From NCBI GenBank assembly GCA_018335875.1, contig JAGXRN010000009.1, forward strand, positions 1 to 64,000: a stretch of DNA of 64,000 nucleotides, given 5' to 3'. This stretch comes from Dethiobacter sp. Its GTDB lineage: Bacteria; Bacillota; Dethiobacteria; Dethiobacterales; Dethiobacteraceae. This document shows positions 40,164 through 50,019 of the stretch, in pieces. A program made the translations under genes and the position numbers. Under the pieces are notes generated by a model that saw only the letters and a program-made list of their open reading frames with translations, was not told the DNA's origin and ran no database searches. Position 1 is the stretch's first letter. The number at the start of each line of letters is the position of its first letter.

Positions 40164-41024
40164 CTAATCATGCGGAGGATTTTTTTTTATCTTCCTGAGA
40201 GCATGTGAAACAGCTGCCTTAACCTCCTCATCATACCGCCTGTTGTCAATTTGTTTTGGCTCACTGCCTAAACTTCCGGAGAACAGATAGCAGGGGGGCA
40301 GCAGATTGAGCGCAGATGTGATTATTTCAAGCCTGCACTGCCGGCAGGAGCAAATCTTATTTTTATCCAGCGTAAAGGTTTCATCAAGGCGTCGGACGAC
40401 AAGTTCTTCCATTAAATTATGCAGCCCGGGCGGTTCACTGCCGGCAGTGTTTGGAGTACTTTCTGATTGTTGGGGATTATTTCGCTGCAGAAAACCCGCA
40501 GCCCAACCCGTTGCAAGCAAAAAGAACTCCTGGTTTTGATCCATTGTTTTACTGTACTCATCAAGCAGCATTTCTTCGAGGCGCTTGGCCGCCCTAATCC
40601 TGCTGCGTACAATACGCAGTGACTGCCTGATAGTAATTTTGTGGCCGCCTTCGATATCCAGTGTGCTTGGCGCCGGTTCCTTCCCGACGCCTGTTATTGA
40701 CCGCAGGCGGAAATAACCATAGGCAGGGTCGCATCCTACCCGGGGGGTGGAAGCTTTAAGCGGGAGAAATATCAGAAAAGGTGAGAAAGCAAGGGGAGTC
40801 AGATTTACCTGGCCAAGCAGGGAGCCATATTTGCGCCTGGCATCCTGTATATTAATAGCAAAAAACCTGGCAAGCTGTTCTACAAATGAGCGCAACCCCC
40901 GTGACTGCCAGCCGGTTGTACCGTCCCGGTAAAAAAGCGTTATTCCCTGTCCTACACCTTCACGGTAGGATGGAATAAAAGCTGCAATACTCAGTACCTC
41001 CTGAAATGACAATTTGTATGCCAA
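40164..41024 (-). CDS. ComK-like / ComFB-like fusion protein
   Basis: AAGGGGG six bases before the TTG at 41024 is preferred to the track ATG. About 286 residues. Residues about 45-125 ('LARFFAINIQDARRKYGSLL', 'PFLIFLPLKASTPRVGCDPAYGYF') follow the pattern of the competence regulator ComK (RFF...RK...I.LFP..S.R...CGW). After a variable linker, residues about 210-255 match ComFB: 'LMEELVVRRLDETFTLDKNK' and ICSCRQCRLEIITSALNLLP, including its zinc-type cysteines. Neither family normally carries the other domain. A competence or late-development regulator is inferred. Confidence 0.65.
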   Translation of the reverse strand: MAYKLSFQEVLSIAAFIPSYREGVGQGITLFYRDGTTGWQSRGLRSFVEQLARFFAINIQDARRKYGSLLGQVNLTPLAFSPFLIFLPLKASTPRVGCDPAYGYFRLRSITGVGKEPAPSTLDIEGGHKITIRQSLRIVRSRIRAAKRLEEMLLDEYSKTMDQNQEFFLLATGWAAGFLQRNNPQQSESTPNTAGSEPPGLHNLMEELVVRRLDETFTLDKNKICSCRQCRLEIITSALNLLPPCYLFSGSLGSEPKQIDNRRYDEEVKAAVSHALRKIKKNPPHD

Positions 41025-41109
41025 AAAAGAACCCCCTTCATCCATATGTAGGGGGACATTCTACTATATGCAGTTAATTGTGCCTGGGTTCCAATGTAGG
41101 TAGCGTATG

Positions 41110-42252
41110 CTACTTGTCCCTTTTAAGATATGAAATCATATTTTGATAGGCCTTATGGTCAATATTCAGTGTTGCATTTATCTCTTTAAACCTGTTGGAG
41201 ACACTTCCTGCTGAGACCCCGTACTCCTGTGCCAGCTCTTTTTGTGTGAGGTTCAGGAAATGGAAGCGCGCCAGGCTGTACTCGAGAGCTGCAGCCCAGG
41301 TTTCATACTTTGCAATGCGTGGCACATCTGGGTATACCGAGTTGATATAGTCAAGCCAGATCGCCTGAATATCATCAAAAAACCCCTCGTCATAGCAATC
41401 ACTGCGGCGCATGTTTTCCATGGCGCAATCCATGACCTGCTGCCATTCTTCCCGCCAGACAGGCGTTTTAACCGGGTAGCTGTCAAGATCCATACTCTTT
41501 AGCTCGCCATCGTTAAAGACCTGCACAGTGCCGCCCTGTCCCATGTTTTTAAGTTCCAGCAGCGCCAGTTGGCGAATTCTTTCTTTGATCCACGGATTTT
41601 TTATAAAATCCTGCAGCGCCCTGCAAGCTGCTTCACCACCCTGTGTGCCGTAAAAACGGAGAATATTTTCTTTGAATTCGTCTGAACCATGATACAGCCG
41701 GTTGCTTAGTGCCTGCCGGAAGCCGGTGCTGCCGGAAAACATACTGCTTAGCTCTTCAGGGCTCTCAGAGCGAAGTATTTCTTCCAGCACTAAATCCTTC
41801 TCCGCGTAAGCAGGTAGATCACCTGGCGCCATGTCGTCCTCCAGTGCATCAAGAAGCTCCATGGCCTCAAAAACCATATCTCCTTCGGGATCGGCATCCA
41901 GATATCGCTGCAGATATTCCCTTGATTTGTTCATATCCTCCAACAGCCCGTAATTTATGGCCAGTAAAAAATAACAGTCGGCAAGGGTATTGTCAAGATC
42001 TAATATAATATGGTGAAAAATACGGTTAGCTTCCTTGAGACGTCCCAATTTGCTGAGCAGGCAGGCAAGGTTGTAATGATTATATGGATTCTTTGGTTCC
42101 ACTTCTACAGCTTTCCTGAAATGCATGAGGGCTTTGTTTAATTTATTCTTCTGATAATAGGTCATACCCTTCTGCAAATAATAACCCGCTTCCCGCTCAA
42201 AAGGTACAACTTTATACCTATTGGCGGCTCTTTGCTCTCTGGAGCTTTTCAT
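41110..42252 (-). CDS. TPR protein with C-terminal helix-turn-helix
   Basis: The start at 42252 (GGTGAG upstream) gives about 380 residues. Three or four tetratricopeptide repeats lie at residues about 25-135 ('AGYYLQKGMTYYQKNKLNKA' onward). A middle helical part follows, and the last 40 residues hold 'TQKELAQEYGVSAGSVSNRF', a clear HTH. It is probably a cytoplasmic regulator or scaffold that couples protein binding with DNA binding. It is located between the ComK/ComFB-like gene and yhaM on the same strand. Confidence 0.78.
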   Translation of the reverse strand: MKSSREQRAANRYKVVPFEREAGYYLQKGMTYYQKNKLNKALMHFRKAVEVEPKNPYNHYNLACLLSKLGRLKEANRIFHHIILDLDNTLADCYFLLAINYGLLEDMNKSREYLQRYLDADPEGDMVFEAMELLDALEDDMAPGDLPAYAEKDLVLEEILRSESPEELSSMFSGSTGFRQALSNRLYHGSDEFKENILRFYGTQGGEAACRALQDFIKNPWIKERIRQLALLELKNMGQGGTVQVFNDGELKSMDLDSYPVKTPVWREEWQQVMDCAMENMRRSDCYDEGFFDDIQAIWLDYINSVYPDVPRIAKYETWAAALEYSLARFHFLNLTQKELAQEYGVSAGSVSNRFKEINATLNIDHKAYQNMISYLKRDK

Positions 42253-42281
42253 GTTCTCACCACCGAACTCTGTTATTTTAA

Positions 42282-43262
42282 TCAACCTGTATCCGCATTC
42301 ACTAAACCGAGGAACACACTGCGATCAAGCAACCGATCCCATTCCGTCCAACCGGTGGCATCACTCCCCCTGCTTACTACTTTGGCAAACTGGTTGAGTC
42401 TGGCTGAAGTCAGGTCTGCATGAAACAGTGCAAAGGCTTCAAATGTCTTTGGCACCTCCGGTGAACCCCATTCTTTGTGTCCGTGATGACTCAATATCAA
42501 ATGAGACAGTTCCATTCCCAGCTCTTCCGGGAAACAATCGATGACAGCCAATTCTTTGTCTATCATTTCCTTTCCCAGTGAAATATGGCCAAGCAATTTC
42601 CCTCTGGTGGTTAGTTCAAAAGTAAGGCTGTTGACATCATATTCATCGATCTTGCCTATATCATGCAAAAGTGCGCCGCTGTAGAGGAGTGAAGCGTTAA
42701 GATTGGGATATAAAGTTAAAATATGGCGGCAAAATGAGGCAACCTCCAGGGAATGTTCAAGCAATCCTCCCAGGTAATTATGGTGTACCGAGCGGGCTGC
42801 AGGCGCCTTTGCAAACCGGGATAAAAATTCCTCATCTTCAAAGAACGCTCTCAGCAATCTCCCCAGGAAAGGATCGGCAACTGCGCCCAAAACATTATTT
42901 AATTCGGCAAGCATATCGCTCTCATCTCTTGGAGCTACTGCCTGAAAGTAGCGTCTTTCCGCATTGCTCACAGCCTCAAGGCTGTAGATAACCAGCTGCA
43001 AGCCCCTGTATTCGCCAACCTCGCCCCGCACATGCACAATATCGCCTGTTTTAAACTTGGAGGCCACTTCCGGCCCTTTTTCCCACACTACCGCACGGAC
43101 AGTACCGGAAATATCCGCAAGCGTCATCCTCAGGAACTGCTCACCTGAGCGGTTTGGCTGGTTAAAAGAGACAAGTGATTTTTCAGTGACGAGAAATTCG
43201 CTGTCCACAGCAACTCCAACTTTAAGATCTCTGACAAATTGCTTCAACTCACAGGCCTCCAT
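42282..43262 (-). CDS. yhaM: 3'-5' exoribonuclease YhaM
   Basis: About 326 residues from the ATG at 43262, the usual YhaM length. An N-terminal OB-fold ('FLRMTLADISGTVRAVVWEK') is followed by an HD domain with 'HHNYLGGLLEHSLEVASFCR' and 'SGALLHDIGKIDEY' (metal ligands H..HD). YhaM trims RNA and single-stranded DNA 3' ends in Bacillota. The Shine-Dalgarno is weak (AAAGAAAGAG). Confidence 0.9.
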   Translation of the reverse strand: MEACELKQFVRDLKVGVAVDSEFLVTEKSLVSFNQPNRSGEQFLRMTLADISGTVRAVVWEKGPEVASKFKTGDIVHVRGEVGEYRGLQLVIYSLEAVSNAERRYFQAVAPRDESDMLAELNNVLGAVADPFLGRLLRAFFEDEEFLSRFAKAPAARSVHHNYLGGLLEHSLEVASFCRHILTLYPNLNASLLYSGALLHDIGKIDEYDVNSLTFELTTRGKLLGHISLGKEMIDKELAVIDCFPEELGMELSHLILSHHGHKEWGSPEVPKTFEAFALFHADLTSARLNQFAKVVSRGSDATGWTEWDRLLDRSVFLGLVNADTG

Positions 43263-43359
43263 AACTCTTTCTTTGACACTATATTCCCCACAGCTGACGT
43301 TTTTCCTCTTTCGGAGAAGTAAATCAATAAAAACGAGCGGTCTTTTACACAAGAAAAAA

Positions 43360-43378
43360 AACCGGCCACCGGCCGGTT
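43360..43378 (-). terminator. terminator of the MBL hydrolase gene
   Basis: AACCGGCC-N3-GGCCGGTT, followed on the minus strand by TTTTTTTCTT. Confidence 0.82.
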
Positions 43379-43526
43379 AAAATAGCGGATAGCGCGCTTC
43401 TTGCCACAGAATCCACACCATCCCACTCATAGTTTACCAAAGTTGCTTATACTAGTAAACTTTTTCCGAAAAATTCCATCACTTCATAAGATTTACTAAA
43501 TTGCAGCTGAAAATATATTAATGCGG

Positions 43527-44399
43527 CTACAGCGCTGTGAATTTACCGTGGCTGTTTGTGATTTTACCCATTTCTTTCAGTCGGGAAAGATGTTTTTGCA
43601 GAATGTTTTTTTCAAAGAATAAAAAAAGATAAAGCGGCTCCCTGTAGCGGGGGTAGATTAGCTTTTTACCCACCAACTCATCAAGTGAGCGTGGTTCTTT
43701 AAGTGCAGCCAGTATTGCTCTGTCGCGGCCTGCAAAAAACGCGGCATAATCAGTCAGCCTGCGTTCAATATTGTCCGCAAAGTAACCTTCACCATGACCT
43801 GAAAGAAAATGACCGGCATCAAGATTCATCACTTTAAGTATGGATTTCTCAAATGCATCCAGATCAGACCTCTCATGGGCATACCACGGCCCAAAGGAGG
43901 TAAGGTCGATGTCAGCGCCAATCAGCAGGCCGCTCTTTTCTTCATAAAAGCAGCAGTGGCCGGGAGAGTGTCCAGGTGTATGAATGACACGCAGCTTTGT
44001 GCGGCCAAAATCAAAAATCTCACCATCCAGGAAAGTACCGTCAACCCTCGATTCACGGTAGCCGGCATTGGCGAATATGGGCTGGGCCTGCTCCGGGGTG
44101 AAGCTGTCAAACCCGGTAAACTTCAGGAATTCCTGGCGCGAGAGAATCGGCAGCTTATCTTCCTCATGACAAAACACCTGCGCTTTGGGAAACATGCCGT
44201 TGCCTCTTATGTGATCGGCATGGAAATGGGAGTTTAGCAGTATATCCACTCTCCCCGCCAGGGGAGCAAGCGCATCTTTGCCTGCCGCGCTGTCAATCAG
44301 CGCACATACTTCATCCTTGATGTATACACAGTTGCAGTAAGGGAAAAGCCCGCGGTTGTTTCCGGGCACCAGGTATATTGTGTCGGTGATTTTCAGCAT
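43527..44399 (-). CDS. metallo-beta-lactamase-fold hydrolase
   Basis: 290 residues. The motif HFHADHIRGNG (HxHxDH) with 'HTPGHSPGHCCFYEEKSGLL' and 'HFLSGHGEGYF' provides the zinc site of a glyoxalase-II-like member. A C-terminal winged-helix-like tail ('KNILQKHLSRLKEMGKITNS') follows, as in many Bacillota MBL proteins. The substrate is unknown. It is separated from metF by a terminator, so it is an independent transcript. Confidence 0.88.
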   Translation of the reverse strand: MLKITDTIYLVPGNNRGLFPYCNCVYIKDEVCALIDSAAGKDALAPLAGRVDILLNSHFHADHIRGNGMFPKAQVFCHEEDKLPILSRQEFLKFTGFDSFTPEQAQPIFANAGYRESRVDGTFLDGEIFDFGRTKLRVIHTPGHSPGHCCFYEEKSGLLIGADIDLTSFGPWYAHERSDLDAFEKSILKVMNLDAGHFLSGHGEGYFADNIERRLTDYAAFFAGRDRAILAALKEPRSLDELVGKKLIYPRYREPLYLFLFFEKNILQKHLSRLKEMGKITNSHGKFTAL

Positions 44400-44419
44400 A
44401 TTTCCTCCCTGAAAAAAGG

Positions 44420-44446
44420 CGGCCTGACCCGTAGGGAGTCAGACCG
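44420..44446. terminator. terminator of the Wood-Ljungdahl operon
   Basis: CGGCCTGAC against GTCAGACCG around a 9-nt loop (one mismatch), with TTTTTT on both sides. It lies 20 bp after the metF stop. Confidence 0.82.
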
Positions 44447-44465
44447 TTTTTTTGTAAATAAATTG

Positions 44466-45383
44466 CTAAAACTTAGGTCTTGGCAAAAGCCCGGCACGAG
44501 TCACAATTTCCGGCACGATTTCTTCCCAGGCTACGGCCATGATGTGGACGCCTGCCACTCCTTCGACATTCTTTAAATGTTCAATGGTTTCTACGCAAAT
44601 CTGAATTCCTTCTTCTTTTTTGTTGGCAGCGCCCTTCATGCGTTCCAGAACCTCATCGGGGACAATCATCCCTGACACATTGTTCTTCATATAGCGCGCT
44701 GCGCCCAGTGATTTCATGGGGATTACGCCTGCCAGGATGGGAACCTTTTTATGGATGCCCAGTTCTCTTACTTTTTCCATCCAGCGTTCAAAGCGCTCCA
44801 TGTCAAAGATGGCCTGTGTCTGAAGGAAGTCGATTCCCGCCTCCACCTTTTTTGCCAGGCGGTAGGCACGATACTCAAAGGGGTCTGCAAACGGGTTTTC
44901 CACAGCGCCAATTAAGATGTTGATAGGCGCTTCCAGCTTTTCTCCTCCGGCAAAGACCTGCTCATCGCGCATATTTTTCAGCATGCGGATTAGCTGCATG
45001 GAGTCGATGTCATTGACATTCTTGGCCTGCGGTTCATTGCCAAACTTGGCATGGTCGCCCTGCAGGCAGAGGATGTTCTTGATGCCCAGCGCCACAGCAC
45101 CCAGCACATCGCTTTGGATGGCGATGCGGTTGCGGTCGCGGCAGGTGATTTGGATGATGGGGTCAAGGCCCATGTGGACAAGCATGGCGCCGCAGGCGAT
45201 GCTGGAGGTGCGGACAATAGCTGTCTGATTGTCAGTGAGGTTGTAGGCGTCCACATATTCTCTCATCATCTCGGCATGATGCTCTACTTTTTCTCCTTCA
45301 GCGCTTTTTGGGGGTCCCAGTTCGCCGGTTACCACAAAAGCGCCGCTCTTTAAAACCTTTTCAAGATTGCTTCCTGCTATCAC
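44466..45383 (-). CDS. metF: 5,10-methylenetetrahydrofolate reductase, catalytic subunit
   Basis: 305 residues with a GTG start overlapping the metV stop (GTGA). 'VTGELGPPKSAEGEKVEHHA' and 'DAYNLTDNQTAIVRTSSIAC' at the N-terminus, and 'AGIDFLQTQAIFDMERFERW' and 'KKVPILAGVIPMKSLGAARY' later, are MetF-type. It reduces methylene-THF to methyl-THF, the last step of the methyl branch. In acetogens MetF works with MetV and further electron-transfer subunits, as encoded here. Confidence 0.94.
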   Translation of the reverse strand: MIAGSNLEKVLKSGAFVVTGELGPPKSAEGEKVEHHAEMMREYVDAYNLTDNQTAIVRTSSIACGAMLVHMGLDPIIQITCRDRNRIAIQSDVLGAVALGIKNILCLQGDHAKFGNEPQAKNVNDIDSMQLIRMLKNMRDEQVFAGGEKLEAPINILIGAVENPFADPFEYRAYRLAKKVEAGIDFLQTQAIFDMERFERWMEKVRELGIHKKVPILAGVIPMKSLGAARYMKNNVSGMIVPDEVLERMKGAANKKEEGIQICVETIEHLKNVEGVAGVHIMAVAWEEIVPEIVTRAGLLPRPKF

Positions 45384-46048
45384 AGTTTTACATCCTCCCT
45401 CACCATTTTTCTCGGCCCACCGGAGTGAGTCGTCGACCAGTCCTTGGGAGGTTTGATTTCAGCTAACGCGTCCAGCTTGCCAAACTTCTCCAGACGCTCA
45501 TAAATTAAATTCCAGCCGCAGTCCACGTCTTTGCTGATTTCACATTTGCCGTATTGTGAACCGCCGCACGGTCCGTTGAGCATACTCTTGGAACAGCGGG
45601 CGATAGGACAGATACCCATTGTCTCCTCAAGCACACAATTTCCGCAGCCCAGGCAGTTTTCCATCCAGACGCCCTGCTGCACCGGCAGTCCCATAAAAGT
45701 TGTATTGATGCCGGGCAGGGTCAGTTTATCCTGGTAGTGCATATTCATTGTCTGCACACCCACACCACAGGCCAGAGAGACTATAACGTCGGCTGCTTCA
45801 ACTCCTTTGCGTGTTGACTCCAGGAACTCAAACTCACACTGCCTCTCCACGGTATGGCTTTCCACCTCTACCGCTTTACCGGCTTTTTTGCGTGCCAGTG
45901 AAATGGCCAGGGCAGTTTCACGGGCTTCTTTGTCGCCGCCGGCCATGCAGACTGTTACACATTCGCCACAGCCAAGCACAAGCACTTTCTCATATTTTTC
46001 AACCGCCTTCAGGATTTCCTGCAGGGGTTTACGTTCGCCGACGATCAT
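45380..46048 (-). CDS. metV: MetV, Fe-S/zinc subunit of methylene-THF reductase
   Basis: 222 residues. 'VLVLGCGECVTVCMAGGDKE' (N-terminal cysteines), 'ENCLGCGNCVLEETMGICPI' and 'LNGPCGGSQYGKCEI' are the MetV cysteine clusters known from acetogen MetVF. It relays electrons to the flavin of MetF. It overlaps the fusion protein upstream (ATGA) and metF downstream, so the three are translationally coupled. Confidence 0.94.
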   Translation of the reverse strand: MIVGERKPLQEILKAVEKYEKVLVLGCGECVTVCMAGGDKEARETALAISLARKKAGKAVEVESHTVERQCEFEFLESTRKGVEAADVIVSLACGVGVQTMNMHYQDKLTLPGINTTFMGLPVQQGVWMENCLGCGNCVLEETMGICPIARCSKSMLNGPCGGSQYGKCEISKDVDCGWNLIYERLEKFGKLDALAEIKPPKDWSTTHSGGPRKMVREDVKL

Positions 46049-48141
46049 TTACTTTCACCTCCCCCGCCAATTTCAGCTACATTTTTAGCTTTAGCAAGGA
46101 AACTTTCAGCCGTCTGGGCGAAGTTCCTGACCTCGTCCGGGGCAAGATTAAGATGTTCCACACGCTCCTGGGCAAGGCCAAGTTCAGCGATGATTTCTTT
46201 GGCACGCATTACGCGCTGGCCGGCCCATTTGGCAACATCACGGTACGAGCACTCTTCTTCCTGCTCGCAGCCTGCAACAAACACAGCCTCGGCTCCAAGT
46301 TCAAGCGCCTGCAGCATATTTACAACCTCGACCTTGGCAACGCAGGGTACGCGCACCACAGCAAGGTTTGCAGGCCGGCCGTTATTCAGGTACTCAAGAA
46401 AACTCTGCTCGGCGAAAGCGCCGTAGCTGCAGCAGAATACCACAGCAGCAGGCCCGTTTTGCTGTGCCGACTTGACTGCTTCTTCCAACCTGTCCAGGGA
46501 TGCCTGTGCGTAGTAGTTGCGGAAACGGATAGCACTCGCCGGGCAGATACCCACGCAGAGCCCGCAGGCCTGGCACTCTACATTGCGGATGGTGAATATA
46601 CCGTTCTCGTCAATGCTTGGCACGCCATAGGGGCAGGTGCGCAGGCAGGTAAGACAGACAGCACACAGTTCATCGATGCATTCAGCACCTGCTGCACAAT
46701 CCATGCAGCGCCTGCTCTCACAGAGAGCCATCTGCTCGGTGTAGCCGGTTTCGGCGTGTTCAAAATGGGTCTTGCGGGTTTTGGCATCAAGCAGAGGTAC
46801 AGAAACACGCTCCACAAGCTTTACTTTTTCAATTGTAGTAGCCGACAGCCCATCAAACGTTGTAAATTGTTCCACTTTATCAGCATCAAAGGGTACGCCA
46901 TCAAGGTGAGCCTTCACAGCCAAAGCAGTTTTGCGCCCTGTGGACATGGCCTTGACAGCGGAGCCGGGGCCAAATACCAGTTCACCGCAGGCAAATACGC
47001 CGGGGCGCGTAGTCTGCAGGGTGCGGGCATCAAATTTGATAATTCCCCGCTCCGTGAGCTCAATACCAAACTCTTTCAGGTAAGACAGGTTGTCGTTGCC
47101 CTGCCCGATAGCAAAAATGACAGTATTGCCGTCAACAAGCTGGCATGTGTCACCCAGTTTGGGGCTGAAGCGTTTCTGCTCATCGAATACTGACAGGCAT
47201 TCCTGCACTTCCAGCCCTGTAATATTGCCGGACCCATCGAGTGTTATTTCCTTGGGTCCCCAGCCGGGAAACATCTCAACTCCTTCGTCGATGGCCTCTT
47301 CTATTTCCCATTCAAAGGCCGGCATTTCTTCGCGGCACTCCAGGCAACCCAATTTAACCTCTTTTGCACCGCAGCGCAGTGCCGTCCGCGCCACGTCCAT
47401 GGCGACATTTCCACCGCCGATTACGATTACACGACGGCCGGGTTCAAACTTAAACCCGTTAAACTTGGCATCATGCAAAAAGGGCAGGGCAAGCATTACG
47501 CCTTTGGCGTTATTGCCGGGAATGGGAATGGCACGGCTGACGGGCAGGCCCATGGCCAGCACCACAGCCTGATAATCTTTTGCTAAATCATCAATGCTGA
47601 AATCTTTGCCAAGTTCAGTGCCTGTCTTTATTTCCACACCAAGGCCGGCTACCTGGGCCACATCCCTGCGCAGCCACTCCATAGGCAGGCGATAGTGGGG
47701 GATGTAGCTTGCTACGGCGCCTCCGCATTCTGCGGTGCGCTCAAAGACAGTTACTGCAAAGCCCATTTGCGCCAGTTCTCTGGCTACCATCAGGCCGCCC
47801 GGGCCGCCTCCCACCACTGCCACTTTTTCGGGGCGGCTGGTCTCAACTTTTTTAACTTCCGGCCAGCTTCCGTTTTCCACAGCAAAGCGCTTAAGCGCCC
47901 GGATGGAGACTGCCCCATCCACGTCCTTGCGCCGGCACTCATCCTCACAGGGATGAGCACAGATCATGCCGCAGACTGCTGATAGCGGGTTTATTTTCAT
48001 AATCGCTTCCAGCGCCGAGGTATGGTTTCCGACGGCGATTTGCCGTACGTACTCCTGGACGTCAGTATTGATAGGGCAGCCTGCCTGGCAGGGAGGATAC
48101 TCCGGCAGCAAAGTTGCCGCGTTGTTTTTTACTTTACTCAA
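46045..48141 (-). CDS. GltD/NfnB-like oxidoreductase fused to ferredoxin and MvhD domains
   Basis: 698 residues in four parts. Residues about 15-95 form a Cys-rich GltD N-terminus (PPCQAGCPINTDVQEY; 'CGMICAHPCEDECRRK'). Residues about 105-430 hold FAD and NAD(P) sites ('VAVVGGGPGGLMVARELAQM', 'VIVIGGGNVAMDVARTALRC'). Residues about 475-560 carry two 4Fe-4S motifs (CAVCLTCLRTC, CQACGLCVGIC). Residues about 570-670 are an MvhD-like domain ('VFCCSYGAFAEQ'). MvhD normally links hydrogenase or formate dehydrogenase to heterodisulfide reductase. Coupling to metV suggests it supplies electrons from NAD(P)H, perhaps with bifurcation. Confidence 0.87.
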   Translation of the reverse strand: MSKVKNNAATLLPEYPPCQAGCPINTDVQEYVRQIAVGNHTSALEAIMKINPLSAVCGMICAHPCEDECRRKDVDGAVSIRALKRFAVENGSWPEVKKVETSRPEKVAVVGGGPGGLMVARELAQMGFAVTVFERTAECGGAVASYIPHYRLPMEWLRRDVAQVAGLGVEIKTGTELGKDFSIDDLAKDYQAVVLAMGLPVSRAIPIPGNNAKGVMLALPFLHDAKFNGFKFEPGRRVIVIGGGNVAMDVARTALRCGAKEVKLGCLECREEMPAFEWEIEEAIDEGVEMFPGWGPKEITLDGSGNITGLEVQECLSVFDEQKRFSPKLGDTCQLVDGNTVIFAIGQGNDNLSYLKEFGIELTERGIIKFDARTLQTTRPGVFACGELVFGPGSAVKAMSTGRKTALAVKAHLDGVPFDADKVEQFTTFDGLSATTIEKVKLVERVSVPLLDAKTRKTHFEHAETGYTEQMALCESRRCMDCAAGAECIDELCAVCLTCLRTCPYGVPSIDENGIFTIRNVECQACGLCVGICPASAIRFRNYYAQASLDRLEEAVKSAQQNGPAAVVFCCSYGAFAEQSFLEYLNNGRPANLAVVRVPCVAKVEVVNMLQALELGAEAVFVAGCEQEEECSYRDVAKWAGQRVMRAKEIIAELGLAQERVEHLNLAPDEVRNFAQTAESFLAKAKNVAEIGGGGESK

Positions 48142-48165
48142 ATGGCCCTCCTCCTTACAGCAGTA

Positions 48166-48969
<804 letters not shown>

Positions 48970-48984
48970 CTATCATTAAATGGT

Positions 48985-49015
48985 GCGGCCGTACAGTTTT
49001 CGGCCGTACGGCCGC
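48985..49015. other. intercistronic stem-loop acsD/acsE
   Basis: GCGGCCGTAC-N11-GTACGGCCGC, a perfect GC-rich 10-bp stem without a following T-run. It is more like an RNA-processing or stability element than a terminator. Confidence 0.65.
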
Positions 49016-49028
49016 GTTAGGTCCCAAA

Positions 49029-50003
49029 CTAAAGTTCGGCCTTAACCATGAGCTCGTCGATATTCTGTTTGATAAGCGCCGCCGCTTTGGGGTGGCGCAT
49101 AACAACGATGCCCATCCCGGCCTGTATCAGGGACATGGCGGTGGTTGCTTCCCACAGAATACCGCGGCCTTCCTGTTCACCCCAACCGGGATAATCTTCC
49201 ACAGAAGCATTGGCTTCTTTAACACGCCAGACTTCATAGCCGACGTTGCCAATCATGGGCATACCCAGCATTGTGTCACCCTGCAGGGCGCCGTTGCGGG
49301 CGCGCTCCATGATGGAGTAGCCGTATTCCAGGCCGTAGCCCATCGCGGCAATGGTTGGATCAATTACGATGCGCTTGGCAGGCAGGTTCATTTCAGTGAT
49401 AAGAATGTTCAACTGTTTACAGATGTTGATATCAATGGGTGATTGAGCAATAATGTTGTGCTTGTGAACCATACAGGCCGCTGTCAGGGACTTGTAGTTC
49501 TCCTGTTCAGCAACGCCGAGAAGAAGGTTTTCACCTGCTGCCGCCTCAGCGACGGCGGGCATGACAAGATTGTCTTTTTCCGGCTTGCCACAGCCGATAA
49601 TCACCAGCGGGCAGCCAACGGCAGCCAGCACATCTTTTACAACCTTTACGCAATCTTCGGGAGAAGCATCAGAAACATCGGGATCAGCGCTGCGCAGGCG
49701 GAGCACTATCAGATCTGCGCCGAATTCCTCCACGCATTTTTTCGCCCAGGCTGCCGCGTTGCCGTAGACATCACCATAAAAAGCATCAAAGCAGGCATTC
49801 CAATCTGTGGGTGCAGAGTCCCAGACCTCCAGGGCCACCACGGGACGGTTAGGGGTTTCACCCTCATAATGTTGGAAGGGCAGAGCGGCTTCGCCGCCTA
49901 CTGTAATGGTGTAAGCACGGGTGCCTCCCTGATCTTTGGTAGCGCCAAGGACCACCTCTCCTACCTTACTTCTATACCTTTCTTTCACTGCAATAAAAGC
50001 CAT
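49029..50003 (-). CDS. acsD: corrinoid/iron-sulfur protein small subunit
   Basis: 324 residues, as in Moorella AcsD. '[20 protein letters not shown]', '[20 protein letters not shown]', '[20 protein letters not shown]' and '[20 protein letters not shown]' match the CdhD/AcsD TIM-barrel. With AcsC it carries the methyl-cobamide that feeds acetyl-CoA synthase. GGAGAG lies upstream of the start; it follows acsV by 16 bp. Confidence 0.96.
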   Translation of the reverse strand: MAFIAVKERYRSKVGEVVLGATKDQGGTRAYTITVGGEAALPFQHYEGETPNRPVVALEVWDSAPTDWNACFDAFYGDVYGNAAAWAKKCVEEFGADLIVLRLRSADPDVSDASPEDCVKVVKDVLAAVGCPLVIIGCGKPEKDNLVMPAVAEAAAGENLLLGVAEQENYKSLTAACMVHKHNIIAQSPIDINICKQLNILITEMNLPAKRIVIDPTIAAMGYGLEYGYSIMERARNGALQGDTMLGMPMIGNVGYEVWRVKEANASVEDYPGWGEQEGRGILWEATTAMSLIQAGMGIVVMRHPKAAALIKQNIDELMVKAEL

Positions 50004-50019
50004 GAGGTACTCTCCTTTC

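Noticed and set aside
46800-46850. TTGTAGTAG resembling a BlaI-type half-site
   Set aside because: It lies within coding sequence of the GltD-MvhD fusion, has no opposing arm at the 3-bp spacing and is not near a promoter.
45811-47193. 460-residue plus-strand ORF opposite metV and the GltD-MvhD fusion
   Set aside because: It is antisense to strongly supported genes with complete cysteine motifs, has no ribosome binding site or recognisable domain, and arises from the codon bias of the coding strand.
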